A stretch of 64,000 nucleotides of DNA from Spirosoma sp. KCTC 42546 (GCF_006965485.1 NZ_CP041360.1:2852001-2916000), one strand, 5' to 3'; positions 1-9,102 are shown, numbered from the stretch's first letter. The notes: generated from the letters alone by a model not told the origin. A program made the numbers and translations.

Positions 1-1636
1 TTTTACGAGCTGTATTGATCACGTTGACACCGTTGAAGCGAGCGGTTGCGCTACCGTGTGAAACGGCGCTCGACTGCGAGGGTTGGCCTTTTCCATCGTT
101 GAAAGCACCACCCAACCGGTAATCGCTCTGGTCACAAACAGCAGCGCAGGAATTCCAGAATTCACGGGTATTGGCCTGATAGGCAACATCTTTCAGCATG
201 CCCACGATCTGCCCGTCTTTAATTTCGTAGAACAGCTGACCACCGAACTGGAAGTTATACCGTTGCTGGTCAATAGAGAACGACCCATCGCCAATAATAT
301 AAATGCCTTTTTTGACATCTTTAATCATTTGATCTACCGACAAGGGCGTTTTTCCAGCCTCCAGCGATACATTGGCCATCCGCTGGAACTGTACCGAACT
401 CCAGTTATCGGCATAGCAGCAACCCTGCGACTCTTTCTCGCCGATGATGTGAACCTGATCCCGAATGGCCTGGTAGTTTACCAACGTACCGTTTCTGACC
501 AAATCCCATTTCTTCGTCTTCACACCTTCATCGTCCCAGCCAACTGCGCCCAGCGAACCCACCTGTGTTTTGTCGGCCACCAGGTTTACCTCTTTACTAC
601 CATACGCGAAGTCTTTTGACTTCCATTTATCGAGGGTGACGAAGGACGTACCGGCGTAGTTTGCTTCATAACCCAATACACGATCCAGTTCGAGGGGGTG
701 ACCAACCGATTCGTGGATAGTGAGCCAGAGGTGGGATGGATCGAGAACAAGATCATATTTGCCAGCCTCTACCGACTTCGCAGTCAGTTTCTCTTTGGCT
801 TGTTTAGCCGCTGCGGTGATGTCTTCCATCATATCATAACCCTTGTTATACCGGGTTGTGATGCCACCTACTTTGTCACTTGGGTTGACCTGCAAATAAT
901 CGTAACCCATGCCCATGGGTGAACTCAATGAGTTACGAGTAGCAAATTTGCCACTTTGCGTATCAACCGCCGTCACCGTAAAGCTCGGTCCAATGCGGTG
1001 AATGTCCTGATCGGCGTAGGTGCCATCGGTGGAAGCAAAATACTTTTGCTCATTCACCTGGAACAATACGTTATTCACGAAGTTCGCGCCGTTTTTCATG
1101 GCCTCCGCGTTGGCTGCCAGTAGCAAATCCACCTTTTCCTTGATGGGCACTTCAAAGGCATTTTTCTTAATAGGGGCTTTCCAGCTTACTTCACCGAAGC
1201 CTTTCTGAGGGGCCAATTGTACCGGTTCCGTCAAGAGCCGGGCGTTGGCTTTTGCAATCTGTACAGCTGTTTCGGCTGCTTTTGCAACGACGGCCTCATC
1301 ACGGGCATCGCCTACAGATGCAAATCCCCAGCAACCATTGGCAATCACCCGAACGCCAACACCGTAGGACTCGGTATTGATAATCCCCTGCACTTTGTTC
1401 TCGCGGGTGAGGACGAACTGATTCAGGTACCGGCCAATGCGCACATCGGCGTAGGTAGCACCTTTCGATTTGGCTGCGTTCAGAGCCGCATCGGCCAGCC
1501 GTTTCTTCATAGAAACATCAAGGCCGGGTTCCAGCAGGGCTTCGGGCGTAACAGAGCGGGAAAAAGCGGGCAGAGAGGGCATCAAAATGCCGGCTGTCCC
1601 CATGCTTAGTAATTGGTTAAAATCTCGACGATTCAT
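1..1636 (-). CDS. TldD-like metallopeptidase with Tat-type signal, 3' end cut by window
   Basis: Member of the TldD/PmbA (U62) family, whose TldD subunits are zinc proteases acting on unfolded or peptide substrates with a PmbA/TldE partner. The protein starts MNRRDF followed by a hydrophobic stretch, a twin-arginine-like signal, so export is likely. The metal motif HESVGH (HExxxH) begins at H308. The ORF is open to the left window edge; comparison with the paralogue at 3584-5242 (ending NVINTGRKI) shows that only one or two codons plus the stop are missing. It lies downstream of the PmbA-like gene and is separated from it by a GxxExxY cassette. Family assignment is firm; substrate unknown. 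Confidence 0.9.
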   Translation of the reverse strand, partial: MNRRDFNQLLSMGTAGILMPSLPAFSRSVTPEALLEPGLDVSMKKRLADAALNAAKSKGATYADVRIGRYLNQFVLTRENKVQGIINTESYGVGVRVIANGCWGFASVGDARDEAVVAKAAETAVQIAKANARLLTEPVQLAPQKGFGEVSWKAPIKKNAFEVPIKEKVDLLLAANAEAMKNGANFVNNVLFQVNEQKYFASTDGTYADQDIHRIGPSFTVTAVDTQSGKFATRNSLSSPMGMGYDYLQVNPSDKVGGITTRYNKGYDMMEDITAAAKQAKEKLTAKSVEAGKYDLVLDPSHLWLTIHESVGHPLELDRVLGYEANYAGTSFVTLDKWKSKDFAYGSKEVNLVADKTQVGSLGAVGWDDEGVKTKKWDLVRNGTLVNYQAIRDQVHIIGEKESQGCCYADNWSSVQFQRMANVSLEAGKTPLSVDQMIKDVKKGIYIIGDGSFSIDQQRYNFQFGGQLFYEIKDGQIVGMLKDVAYQANTREFWNSCAAVCDQSDYRLGGAFNDGKGQPSQSSAVSHGSATARFNGVNVINTARK

Positions 1637-1658
1637 GTGTTTTTAGTTGGGTCACAGA

Positions 1659-2084
1659 GATGCACAAAGACGCACGGAGATTCACAGAGAAAAATTTGTA
1701 AATCGTTTAATGCCATCGCGCAACATCTTGACGCGGAAATTAATAAGTAAGCCTAATCGGTAATTTCCAAATTTTAAGTAGGTCAGTAATTGAGCCATGT
1801 GTAAGTCGTTCAATTCCTCAACGGTTTTGAGTTCGACAACTAACTTATTTTCAATCAATAGGTCCAACCGATAACCATGTTCTAAAACGACGTCTTTGTA
1901 AACAATAGGCATTGGTTTCTCTCGCTCAACATAAAGGCCGGAGACCTGAAGTTCATAAAACAAACATTCCTGATACGCTGATTCAAGTAGGCCCGGCCCT
2001 AGTGCTCGATGTACCTCAATAGCTTTTCCAATTGTAATGGTTGCCAAATGATCCTCTGTGGTTCTCTGTGCGTCTCCGTGCATC
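1659..2084. mobile_element. GxxExxY cassette bounded by 31-nt imperfect terminal inverted repeats
   Basis: Left arm 1659-1689 and right arm 2054-2084 both read inward as GATGCAC..AGACGCAC..AGA..CACAGAG and match at 26 of 31 positions. They enclose one gene, and the cassette sits between two tld-family genes on the same strand with about 22 nt on either side. The right arm supplies the start codon and first codons of the enclosed gene. No transposase is present. Whether it moves as a unit is inference; CACAGAG-type word repeats beside GxxExxY genes are, as I recall, seen in other genomes too. Confidence 0.4.
1682..2083 (-). CDS. GxxExxY family protein (PDDEXK-like nuclease fold)
   Basis: 133 aa. 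The signature GLLESAY (G31, E34, Y37) defines the GxxExxY family. Downstream, RLDLLIENKLVVELK supplies a D and an ExK arrangement typical of PDDEXK-type nuclease folds, so a DNA-acting role is plausible but not shown. The first dozen residues (MHGDAQRTTEDH) are translated from the right inverted repeat, and the C-terminus reaches into the left repeat, so the gene fills the cassette completely. Family members often begin near the 'I..A..VH..LGPG' segment, so an alternative start inside the ORF is possible, but no ATG is better placed. Confidence 0.85.
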   Translation of the reverse strand: MHGDAQRTTEDHLATITIGKAIEVHRALGPGLLESAYQECLFYELQVSGLYVEREKPMPIVYKDVVLEHGYRLDLLIENKLVVELKTVEELNDLHMAQLLTYLKFGNYRLGLLINFRVKMLRDGIKRFTNFSL

Positions 2085-2107
2085 CGCTTCGGCGGTCCGA
2101 TCTGTGG

Positions 2108-3442
2108 CTATACCGCGTCTGACAAGCTAGTAAAAGTAAAGTCTCGGATTTTGAGTGGCGGTACCAGATTACCCCCGATACGAACAGATTTTCCCATTGC
2201 TTCGAGGTTATTGAGCATGATAACCGGACTTTCATTGAACCGGAAATTCTTGACCGGAAACTTGATCTGCCCGTTTTCGATGTAGAACGTCCCGTCGCGG
2301 GTAAGGCCGGTGTACAGCAGCGTTTGCGGATCGACCGGGCGGATGTACCACAGACGCGTTACCAGAATACCTTTCTCCGTACTTTTAATCATGTCGGCCA
2401 GCGACTGGGTGCCGCCTTCCATAATGAAGTTGCCGCCTGGAGGAGTGGCATGTACGCCTTTCTTTTCGGCCCAGTACCGGGAGTAAGGCATGTTTTTTAC
2501 CACACCCTTTTCGATCCATGTTACTTTTTCCTGCGGCCGGCCGTCCCCACTGAAGGCACCATTGGGTACTTCGGGATTGGTTGGATCGGAGTAAATGGTG
2601 ACGCGTTCATCGAAGAGTTTTTCGCCGAGTCGGGTGCCACCGCCTTTCTTACTCAGAAACGAACGGCCTTCATCGGCATTCCGCGCATCCATGGATCGAA
2701 CCAACGCCACCATGAGGGATGCATCGACGTTCGAGACCAGGGCGGCAGGTTCAAGAATAACCGTGTACTTGCCAGGCTCCAACGCGCGGGCACTTGCCGA
2801 TGCCAGCGCTTTTTGCATGGCGACTTCGGTCATGTTTTTGGTACTCAGTTTCGATACGTCGGTAACGTCCTGCGTCGCGTATCCTGAACCTAAACCGTCA
2901 GCCGTACGGACGGTGATGGAAAATTCAACGGATGTTTCGCGATTATAAGCCGATAACCCTTTGCTGTTGCCGATTGCATTGAAGCGGGTTGAATCTTCCA
3001 TATACCCAGCCGCCGTCAGGTTCTTTTTCCGGCAGGGGTCAAGGCTCTCGAAGGTAGCCTGTGCCCGGAAGTCGGGGGTCATTTTAGCGGTACTTTCGGC
3101 ATAGGGGTCTGTCGACAGATACGTCTGTGGCCCCAGCATCGGCATATACTCTGGGTTCTCTGGGGCCAGTTTGGCAATTTCTTCGGCCCGCCGAACGGTT
3201 TTTTCCAGCGACGCATCATCAAATTCGTTGATAGTAGCTGTACCGGATCGTTTGCCGAAAACGGATGTTACCCCGATAGAAAGATTCGTGCTTTCGCCAC
3301 TGGTCGAGACCGAGTTACGGGCATAGCGAATATTTCCCGTGCGCCCTCCCGACAGATTGACACTCGTCTCATCCGCTTTCGCGTAGGAAAGCACTTTGTC
3401 AATTATCTTTTTTGCTTCTTCTTTGGTTAGGATGGTTGCCAT
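2108..3442 (-). CDS. PmbA/TldE-like protein of the TldD/PmbA family
   Basis: 444 aa, soluble, without signal peptide. The sequence follows the TldD/PmbA fold (N-terminal 'RYARNSVSTSGESTNLSIG' type segment, C-terminal 'TFYIENGQIKFPVKNFRFNES'). It has no HExxxH motif, as expected for the non-catalytic PmbA/TldE-type partner. The known pairing of TldD with TldE suggests it forms a complex with one or both flanking TldD-like proteins. However, those carry Tat-type signals and this one does not, so their cellular compartments may differ. It follows the TldD gene at 3584-5242 across a 141-nt spacer filled by an inverted repeat. Confidence 0.85.
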   Translation of the reverse strand: MATILTKEEAKKIIDKVLSYAKADETSVNLSGGRTGNIRYARNSVSTSGESTNLSIGVTSVFGKRSGTATINEFDDASLEKTVRRAEEIAKLAPENPEYMPMLGPQTYLSTDPYAESTAKMTPDFRAQATFESLDPCRKKNLTAAGYMEDSTRFNAIGNSKGLSAYNRETSVEFSITVRTADGLGSGYATQDVTDVSKLSTKNMTEVAMQKALASASARALEPGKYTVILEPAALVSNVDASLMVALVRSMDARNADEGRSFLSKKGGGTRLGEKLFDERVTIYSDPTNPEVPNGAFSGDGRPQEKVTWIEKGVVKNMPYSRYWAEKKGVHATPPGGNFIMEGGTQSLADMIKSTEKGILVTRLWYIRPVDPQTLLYTGLTRDGTFYIENGQIKFPVKNFRFNESPVIMLNNLEAMGKSVRIGGNLVPPLKIRDFTFTSLSDAV

Positions 3443-3465
3443 TTTTCTTAGTGTATTAAGTGCAG

Positions 3466-3580
3466 TTGGTGGAGTTGGTGTATTAGTGCATTAGGTGGAG
3501 TAAGTGAAGTGAGTGGAGTAAACCCACTACACCAATTTCACTTACTAAACTCACTACACCTACTTCACGAACTCCACCAA
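3466..3580. repeat. Intergenic inverted repeat built from GTGGAGT-like words
   Basis: The purine-rich left arm (about 3466-3520) iterates words such as GGTGGAGT, GTGTATTAGTG and AAGTGAAGTGAGTGGAGT. The right arm (about 3524-3580) is its approximate reverse complement (CACTACACC, TTCACTTAC, CTCCACC). It fills nearly the whole gap between two co-directional tld genes. It is not a classical terminator: long, imperfect, low in complexity and without a U-tract. Confidence 0.6.
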
Positions 3581-3583
3581 TGA

Positions 3584-5242
3584 CTATATTTTCCGTCCGG
3601 TGTTGATTACGTTGACGCCGTTGAATCGGGTGGTTGCGCTACCGTGCGAAACGGCGCTGACCTGCGAAGGCTGGCCTTTCCCATCGAAGAAGGAACCGAA
3701 GGTGCGGTAGTCGTCTTTGTCGCAAAGCTGGGCGCAGGAGTTCCAGAATTCCTGCGTATTGGACTGATACGCTACATCATCGAGCATACCCACGATTTCG
3801 CCATTCTTGATTTCGTAGAACAATTGCCCGCCGAACTGGAAGTTATAGCGTTGTTGATCAATAGAATACGAACCCCGACCAATGATATAGATTCCTTTGT
3901 CAACCCCTTTGATCATATCGAAAACCGAGCGTTTTTCTGTACCGGGTTGCAAGGATACGTTGGGCATCCGCTGAAACTGCACTGAATCCCAGTTATCGGC
4001 ATAGCAACATCCGTTCGATTCTTTTTCGCCCAGAATAGCCGCCTGATCGCGGATGGCCTGGTAATTGACCAGTATCCCATCTTTAATCAAATCCCATTTT
4101 TTGCAGGGAACGCCTTCATCGTCGTAGCCAACGGTTCCCAAGGTATATGGCTGGGTTTTGTCTGCGACGATATTTACTAATTTACTGCCGTAATTGAAGT
4201 TTTTCGTCTTCCACTTGTCTAAGGTGGCGAAACTGGTTCCGGCATAGTTGGCTTCGTAACCGAGTACGCGGTCGAGTTCAGTAGGGTGGCCAACCGATTC
4301 GTGGATGGTTAGGCCCAGGTGATTGGGGTCGAGTACGAGGTCGTATTTGCCCGGCTGGACGGTCTTGGCGGTTAGTTTTTCCTTCGCCTGTTTAGACGCC
4401 ATAATGGCATCCTCGACCATATCGTAAGAATTTCGATAGCCGACAAGGCCGTTTGGCGCCTTGATTTTCTCCGAATCCAGACCCTCCAGGTATTCATACC
4501 CCATACCCATGGGTGAGCTGATGGCATCGCGGGTTTTAAATTTCCCGGCGGCCCGATCAACAACGGATACCGTAAAGGTTGGCCAGATCCGGTGAACATC
4601 CTGATCAATGTAAGAGCCATCGGTGGAGGCAAAGTATTTTTGCTCGTTGATGAAAAACAGGTTCGACGTAACGAAGGCGGCTCCATTTTTCATGGCTTCG
4701 CCGTTCACGTTCATCAGCAAGTCGATCTTCTGCTGAACCGGGATCTCGAAGGCATTTTTCTTGATCGGCGTTTTCCAGGTTACTTCGCCAACGCCCTTTT
4801 GGGGAGCCAGTTGAACGGGCTCGGTTTGGAGTTTGGCATTCGCCTTGGCAATGGCTACGGCTGTTTCGGCACATTTGGCAATGGCATCGGGCGTAACGAT
4901 GCTGGTGGCGGCAAAGCCCCAGGTTCCATTGGCAATAACCCGAATACCGACCCCAAAGGATTCGGCACTGGTAATGTTCTGCACCTTCGTCTCGCGTGTA
5001 AACACGAATTGCTGAAGGTATCGGCCAATACGGACGTCGGTATACGTAGCTCCTTTGCTTTTGGCCGCGTTAAGGGCAATGTCGGCTAATCGTTTCTTGG
5101 CGGCTGTGTCGATGCCAACACCCCGGCCACTGGCTTCACGCAGGTATTCAGGAGATACTGCATTGCCAAATACCGGAACACCAGCTGTCAGCAGGCCACC
5201 AACGCCTAAGCCAGACAACTGGATAAAATCTCGTCTTTGCAT
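3584..5242 (-). CDS. TldD-like metallopeptidase with Tat-type signal
   Basis: 552 aa, full-length paralogue of the gene at 1-1636 and similar to it along its whole length. It begins MQRRDFIQLSGLG and continues into a hydrophobic segment, a twin-arginine motif (RRDFIQ) predicting Tat export. The zinc motif HESVGH starts at H314. The C-terminal region ends in the same NVINT.RK sequence as the paralogue. First gene of a probable three-gene tld operon read leftwards; its 5' flank (5243-5457) holds any promoter. Family call firm, substrate unknown. Confidence 0.92.
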   Translation of the reverse strand: MQRRDFIQLSGLGVGGLLTAGVPVFGNAVSPEYLREASGRGVGIDTAAKKRLADIALNAAKSKGATYTDVRIGRYLQQFVFTRETKVQNITSAESFGVGIRVIANGTWGFAATSIVTPDAIAKCAETAVAIAKANAKLQTEPVQLAPQKGVGEVTWKTPIKKNAFEIPVQQKIDLLMNVNGEAMKNGAAFVTSNLFFINEQKYFASTDGSYIDQDVHRIWPTFTVSVVDRAAGKFKTRDAISSPMGMGYEYLEGLDSEKIKAPNGLVGYRNSYDMVEDAIMASKQAKEKLTAKTVQPGKYDLVLDPNHLGLTIHESVGHPTELDRVLGYEANYAGTSFATLDKWKTKNFNYGSKLVNIVADKTQPYTLGTVGYDDEGVPCKKWDLIKDGILVNYQAIRDQAAILGEKESNGCCYADNWDSVQFQRMPNVSLQPGTEKRSVFDMIKGVDKGIYIIGRGSYSIDQQRYNFQFGGQLFYEIKNGEIVGMLDDVAYQSNTQEFWNSCAQLCDKDDYRTFGSFFDGKGQPSQVSAVSHGSATTRFNGVNVINTGRKI

Positions 5243-5457
5243 GTACTAAAAAGAAGATGTTCGTTGATGATTGTACAGATTGCACGCTCAGTAAAAGCAC
5301 GAATATGGCTAAAAAAGACGAACAGATTTATATTGGTGTTTTAATTTGTGACAAACGGTAGAGGGGAAGGGCTCCATTCTGCCCAATAATATTCGGTAAA
5401 AATGCTTATAAGCAATTGATTCCTTAAAAGGTGAACAAACCGCTACAAAACGTACCT

Positions 5458-5673
5458 ATGACTACCTATACGCAACAGCTGGAAGACTTTATTCAGGATG
5501 TGCTGATTACTATACACGCCAATATTCGCGATCTGGAAGAGAAACGGACTTTTGCCGATCCTGAAGAACACAATTGCATTGATGGCCGACTGTTTAGTTA
5601 CGTGGAGATGCTGGCTATCCTGCGAGCCTCTGCGCGGGACACAGGTCTTGATCCGAAGCAGTTAGGATTTTAA
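5458..5673 (+). CDS. Small hypothetical protein
   Basis: 71 aa from the ATG at 5458; an in-frame GTG at 5431 would add nine residues. Acidic and mostly helical in appearance (MTTYTQQLEDFIQDVL...), no signal peptide, no membrane segment, ends ...LDPKQLGF. I do not recognise the family. It is divergent from the tld operon and stands alone before the membrane protein at 5904. Confidence 0.6.
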   Translation: MTTYTQQLEDFIQDVLITIHANIRDLEEKRTFADPEEHNCIDGRLFSYVEMLAILRASARDTGLDPKQLGF

Positions 5674-5903
5674 AAGACTGGTGATAAGTACTCAGACAAA
5701 TAAATTTTCGTCAATTAGTTCTTACCGCACTGCGGCTCCTCCTATTTTGCCTTCGCTGCCTACTAACCTCCAGCCCGGTAGTTTGCCATTTTTTACCGTT
5801 CAGTAAGCGGTAGTATAGGCTTTATGTATGAATACGTCATTTTTGCGCCTGGGTGCTTTCAGTAGCGCGGAAACAGTTCAGAAGTCTTAGTTACCATTCA
5901 CAG

Positions 5904-6989
5904 ATGTTTGCATATAGTTTCTTTTTTATAACGGCCTTTTTTTACATTGGCCTGGGCTTGTTTACTGCGTCAAAACCCACACTGGTTGGCGACAGTGCCA
6001 TGGGTTATGGTCTGGGCCTGGCATTTTTGGGTGTCGGTTTTGCGATAAGCAGTTTGGTACTGACAATTAGTGTTCATGCGAAAGGTGGATTTGACTGGGT
6101 TGGGCCAGAAACGGGTATACGCACAACGCTGGTCATTTTATCCTGGCTGCTGGTAGCGTTAGCAACGTTCTTTTGTGCGGCTTTCAAATGGGAATGGCAT
6201 ACTGACACCGTATATCCCCAGTTTTTACATTGGTTAGCCGTACACCATGGCCAATTGTGGATACCCTTACTATGGCTGACGGCGTGTTTTTTCTCACTGA
6301 ATGCAGGCTTACAATCGACCGTTTCACCTCATGCGTTTACCATTCCGTTTTGGGTGGGTTTGGGTAGTAGTGCCGTGTTTTGTACGGGCTTACTTGTTGG
6401 CTATTTCCGGGATACATTAAAGACTGTTGAGACCGAAGTGGCCAGCCAAAACAGACAGCAAGACGAGTGGCACCAGAAAAATTTAGAGACGATTGCCGCT
6501 CATAAACCCGAAGACCCTATTTTCAATCTCCTGAGCTATTCAACTCAATACCGACCTGAAGATATAAAGCGGGCTGCGCTCGCCAAAATTAAAGCTAAGC
6601 CAAACTGGGAAACCGAACTTCTGGAGTTGCTAACGAATAAAAATACTTATCAGGAAGTGTATTATTTCCTGGATGGCAATCGGGTGGAGCATCCTGAGCA
6701 GTTTGCCGAACCGCTGAACCAAAGCATTTTATGGTTATCGGCAACTATAATAGATGATATTAAGGATAGTAATAACTTACAACACTGGAGTTTTGATATG
6801 TACGGAATAGATCGACTATTAAGAGCTATTGACGATCAGTTTCTGGATCAGCGTGTTGATTTTTACCCAAATGTGGTCAGGCTAAAACAAGCGCTGGATA
6901 CCCCACCACCTGAGCGATTCAAAGGGGTTCGTTTTTCTATAACCGGAGTAGTGAATACGTGGCTGAAAGAGCATAAAAAGATTAACTAG
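5904..6989 (+). CDS. Membrane protein, four predicted TM helices plus cytosolic helical domain
   Basis: 361 aa from ATG 5904; a GTG at 5853 in the same frame would add 17 residues, and neither has a clear ribosome site. The N-terminal half contains about four hydrophobic segments (FAYSFFFITAFF..., GLAFLGVGFAISSLVL, TTLVILSWLLVALATFF, HAFTIPFWVGLGSSAVF). It is followed by a charged linker (TVETEVASQNRQQDEW) and about 170 soluble, mostly helical residues. No catalytic motif or family recognised. A hairpin terminator follows at 7011-7060. Function unknown. Confidence 0.7.
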   Translation: MFAYSFFFITAFFYIGLGLFTASKPTLVGDSAMGYGLGLAFLGVGFAISSLVLTISVHAKGGFDWVGPETGIRTTLVILSWLLVALATFFCAAFKWEWHTDTVYPQFLHWLAVHHGQLWIPLLWLTACFFSLNAGLQSTVSPHAFTIPFWVGLGSSAVFCTGLLVGYFRDTLKTVETEVASQNRQQDEWHQKNLETIAAHKPEDPIFNLLSYSTQYRPEDIKRAALAKIKAKPNWETELLELLTNKNTYQEVYYFLDGNRVEHPEQFAEPLNQSILWLSATIIDDIKDSNNLQHWSFDMYGIDRLLRAIDDQFLDQRVDFYPNVVRLKQALDTPPPERFKGVRFSITGVVNTWLKEHKKIN

Positions 6990-7010
6990 CCGGTTCAGGG
7001 CTGTTCAGGT

Positions 7011-7060
7011 AAAACTCCCCGAATAGCTAGACGGGTACGCCTGACCATTCGGAGAGTTTT
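7011..7060. terminator. Bidirectional hairpin terminator
   Basis: AAAACTCCCCGAAT at 7011-7024 pairs with ATTCGGAGAGTTTT at 7047-7060 (13 of 14). The A/T-rich stem bases give a U-tract in both directions. It lies between convergent genes ending at 6989 and 7079. Confidence 0.75.
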
Positions 7061-7078
7061 TATCGTAATTTTCGTCAC

Positions 7079-8164
7079 TTATTTCTTGCCTTTCTTCGGC
7101 TTATCCTCTTTTGCTTTCTCGGCTTTAGGTGCCTTTTCAGCTTTAGGCGCTTCTTCCGTTTTAGCACCTTTCGTCGACTTTGTTTCTTTAGCTGGAGTTA
7201 CTGGCTCCTGACTCATCACCGATCCACGCACGAACGTTCCCCAGGTTAGATTATTTGTCCCTTTCTGTGCTTTTTTGGCCCGATCAATGGCCATATTGGC
7301 AGCTGCTTCCACTACCCAATCAAAATTTGCCTGTCCAACCGAATGTACGTCGGCATCAGGAGCGGGATTACAGAAGTCAATCGCGATGGGGATGCCATCA
7401 CGTACCGCAAACTCAACCGTGTTGAAATCATACCCAAGGCCATGATTTAATTTCAGTACATAGTCGGTCATAGTGGCCAGTAATTTCTTACCTGCATCGC
7501 CGGTGGTTTGCATCTGGGCAGCATAGCGTAGGTGATGCGGGTTACGTGGTTCGTAGGGCATAATGAGCACATCTTTACCACCAATGCAGTAGCACCGGAA
7601 ATAATCGGTAAAATCAATGGCTTCCTGATACAGCATGACTAACTGGCCCGTTTCGTCATAGGCTTTAAACATCTGCTCGGGGTTGTCTACTTTATAGACA
7701 CTTTTCCAGCCACCTCCGGCATGGGGTTTCATAAAGGCAGGGAAGCCAATGTGCTGAAAAATTCCATCCCAGTTCATGTGCTTCAGATTGCGGAACGAGT
7801 TATGATTGGTATCGTCAGGCCGTTCCTTTGAGGGCAGTAAAATGGTCTTAGGAACCGGAACACCAAGTTGAACGGCCAGCGCATTGTTAAAAAACTTCTC
7901 GTCGGCACTCCACCAGAAAGGATTGTTGACAACGGCCGTACCCGTCAGTGCTGCATTTTTAAGAAAGGCCTTGTAAAACGGCACATCCTGGGAAATACGG
8001 TCGATAATAACCGCGTAATCTGTAGGGACGCTTTGCTCAACCTGATCAATACTAACAAACTCAGCCAGAAATGTACTTTGCTTTTCGTTTACTCGATCAA
8101 CAAACGCTTGCGGAAACGTATTTTCCTGGCCAAAGAGGATACCTATTTTTGATTTTGTGCTCAT
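7079..8164 (-). CDS. ATP-grasp domain protein with Lys/Ala/Glu-rich tail
   Basis: 361 aa. The layout fits a RimK-type ATP-grasp ligase: an N-terminal pre-ATP-grasp region (KIGILFGQENTFPQAFVDRV), a nucleotide-binding loop around residues 140-155 (FMKPHAGGGWKSVYKV), a central YQEAIDF segment, and a late metal-binding-like region (VEFAVRDGIPIAIDFCNPAPDAD). ATP-grasp enzymes join a carboxylate to an amine or thiol; the substrates here cannot be inferred. The last about 35 residues are a repetitive basic/acidic tail (APKAEKAPKAEKAK), probably disordered. Single-gene unit between two terminators. Confidence 0.8.
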   Translation of the reverse strand: MSTKSKIGILFGQENTFPQAFVDRVNEKQSTFLAEFVSIDQVEQSVPTDYAVIIDRISQDVPFYKAFLKNAALTGTAVVNNPFWWSADEKFFNNALAVQLGVPVPKTILLPSKERPDDTNHNSFRNLKHMNWDGIFQHIGFPAFMKPHAGGGWKSVYKVDNPEQMFKAYDETGQLVMLYQEAIDFTDYFRCYCIGGKDVLIMPYEPRNPHHLRYAAQMQTTGDAGKKLLATMTDYVLKLNHGLGYDFNTVEFAVRDGIPIAIDFCNPAPDADVHSVGQANFDWVVEAAANMAIDRAKKAQKGTNNLTWGTFVRGSVMSQEPVTPAKETKSTKGAKTEEAPKAEKAPKAEKAKEDKPKKGKK

Positions 8165-8275
8165 AATGAATTAGTTAAGTGCTGAGTAAAGCAATGTTGA
8201 TAAAATGATAGATGACCAACCTGATAGGTTGATACTCAATTAACCGGAGCAAGTTGCAGTTGTTAGGCCAGAAAA

Positions 8276-8311
8276 ACAAAAAGCCCTGTTAGAGATAACA
8301 GGGCTTTTTGT
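8276..8311. terminator. Perfect 16-bp stem terminator
   Basis: Arms 8276-8291 and 8296-8311 are perfectly complementary around a GAGA loop (core AAAAAGCCCTGTTA), with T/A runs on both sides, so it can work in both directions. It lies 112 nt upstream of the ATP-grasp start. The gene it serves is unclear, since the neighbour at 8570-9016 also reads leftwards and would end before it. Confidence 0.75.
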
Positions 8312-8569
8312 GGAATTTGACTACCATCAATTATACAATAATGAGCAGACATAGCTGCTCAAAACGAGCCCGTGATCATTATGCCGTTGGACATACATAT
8401 GCAAACCATTCGCCGTTGGGCGAAAATTTGGACGGACTAGTGTAAATGTTAGCATGACACAACTTTGAGTTTAAGGTGAGATTGTATACTAAATTCAATA
8501 AGTGGAACTAGTTAATGCTACTAAGTTAGGTAAATTGATTAAAAAAATAGATATAAATAGAGTTGAAGT
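8312..8569. other. Intergenic stretch without recognised gene
   Basis: Together with 8165-8275 this makes a roughly 400-nt gap around the 8276-8311 terminator. It becomes AT-rich towards 8500-8569. I see no ORF with coding character, no RNA gene and no repeat in it. Confidence 0.5.
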
Positions 8570-9016
8570 TTATAATAAATTTTTTAAATGGTGTTCTAGA
8601 TGAACAATATAATCTTCAATAAGCCAGGCTAATGATTTTTGTTCTATAAAGTCACTGAATTGTTTAATTTGAATCTGTGAGTCTAAAATCTCGGCCGGAA
8701 TTGCTTCTACAACCGCTAAAATCTGCGTGTTTAAACTAGCCCAAAGTGTTAGTAAGTGGAAGAGGGGGAGGCTCTGGTATTGATTGACAACAACTAATTG
8801 ATCCTGCTGGTAGGGTTGAATCAAATACGGACCATCGGCAACTTGCGCATCGGTAAATCGCTTCAGGTTATTAATAGCAGAGTCAATCAAATGCCCAAGG
8901 ATCTGTTTTCGAGACCATTTGCCAGGGGCATGTTGTGTGAGTTCGTGTTCCGACAGGGTTGTCAGATGGGCAGGCACTTCGACAAGATGGTTGCGAAGGC
9001 GACTGAGGGCATTCAT
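8570..9016 (-). CDS. DinB-like (DinB_2 type) putative metal-dependent protein
   Basis: 148 aa from ATG 9016. Four-helix DinB/YfiT-type features: an early WSRKQILGHLIDSAINNLKRF segment with the first His, and a C-terminal DYIVHLEHHLKNLL supplying the remaining His ligands. Family members are metal-binding bundles, often thiol transferases or of unknown function. The longer reading frame to 9106 should be ignored: its extra 30 residues are the translation of the inverted repeat at 9023-9096. Downstream of the esterase at 9103-9891, same strand. Confidence 0.8.
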   Translation of the reverse strand: MNALSRLRNHLVEVPAHLTTLSEHELTQHAPGKWSRKQILGHLIDSAINNLKRFTDAQVADGPYLIQPYQQDQLVVVNQYQSLPLFHLLTLWASLNTQILAVVEAIPAEILDSQIQIKQFSDFIEQKSLAWLIEDYIVHLEHHLKNLL

Positions 9017-9022
9017 AGAGAG

Positions 9023-9096
9023 GATGTATGATGTATGATATTGGATATATGGTGTAGGGTTGAGATAAATACATCTTACATCCAGTATCATACATC
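9023..9096. repeat. Inverted repeat, GATGTATGAT word family, copy 1
   Basis: The left part carries GATGTATGAT twice and then ATATTGGAT. The right part, read on the other strand, gives GATGTATGATACTGGAT then GTAAGATGTA. It fills the 86-nt gap between the esterase stop (9103) and the DinB start (9016). The same word forms the repeats at 29326-29377 and 43803-43942. Confidence 0.7.
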
Positions 9097-9102
9097 TTTT
9101 AA

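Noticed and set aside
2324..2887. Plus-strand open frame opposite the PmbA-like gene
   Set aside because: Antisense shadow of a well-conserved coding sequence; no family character.
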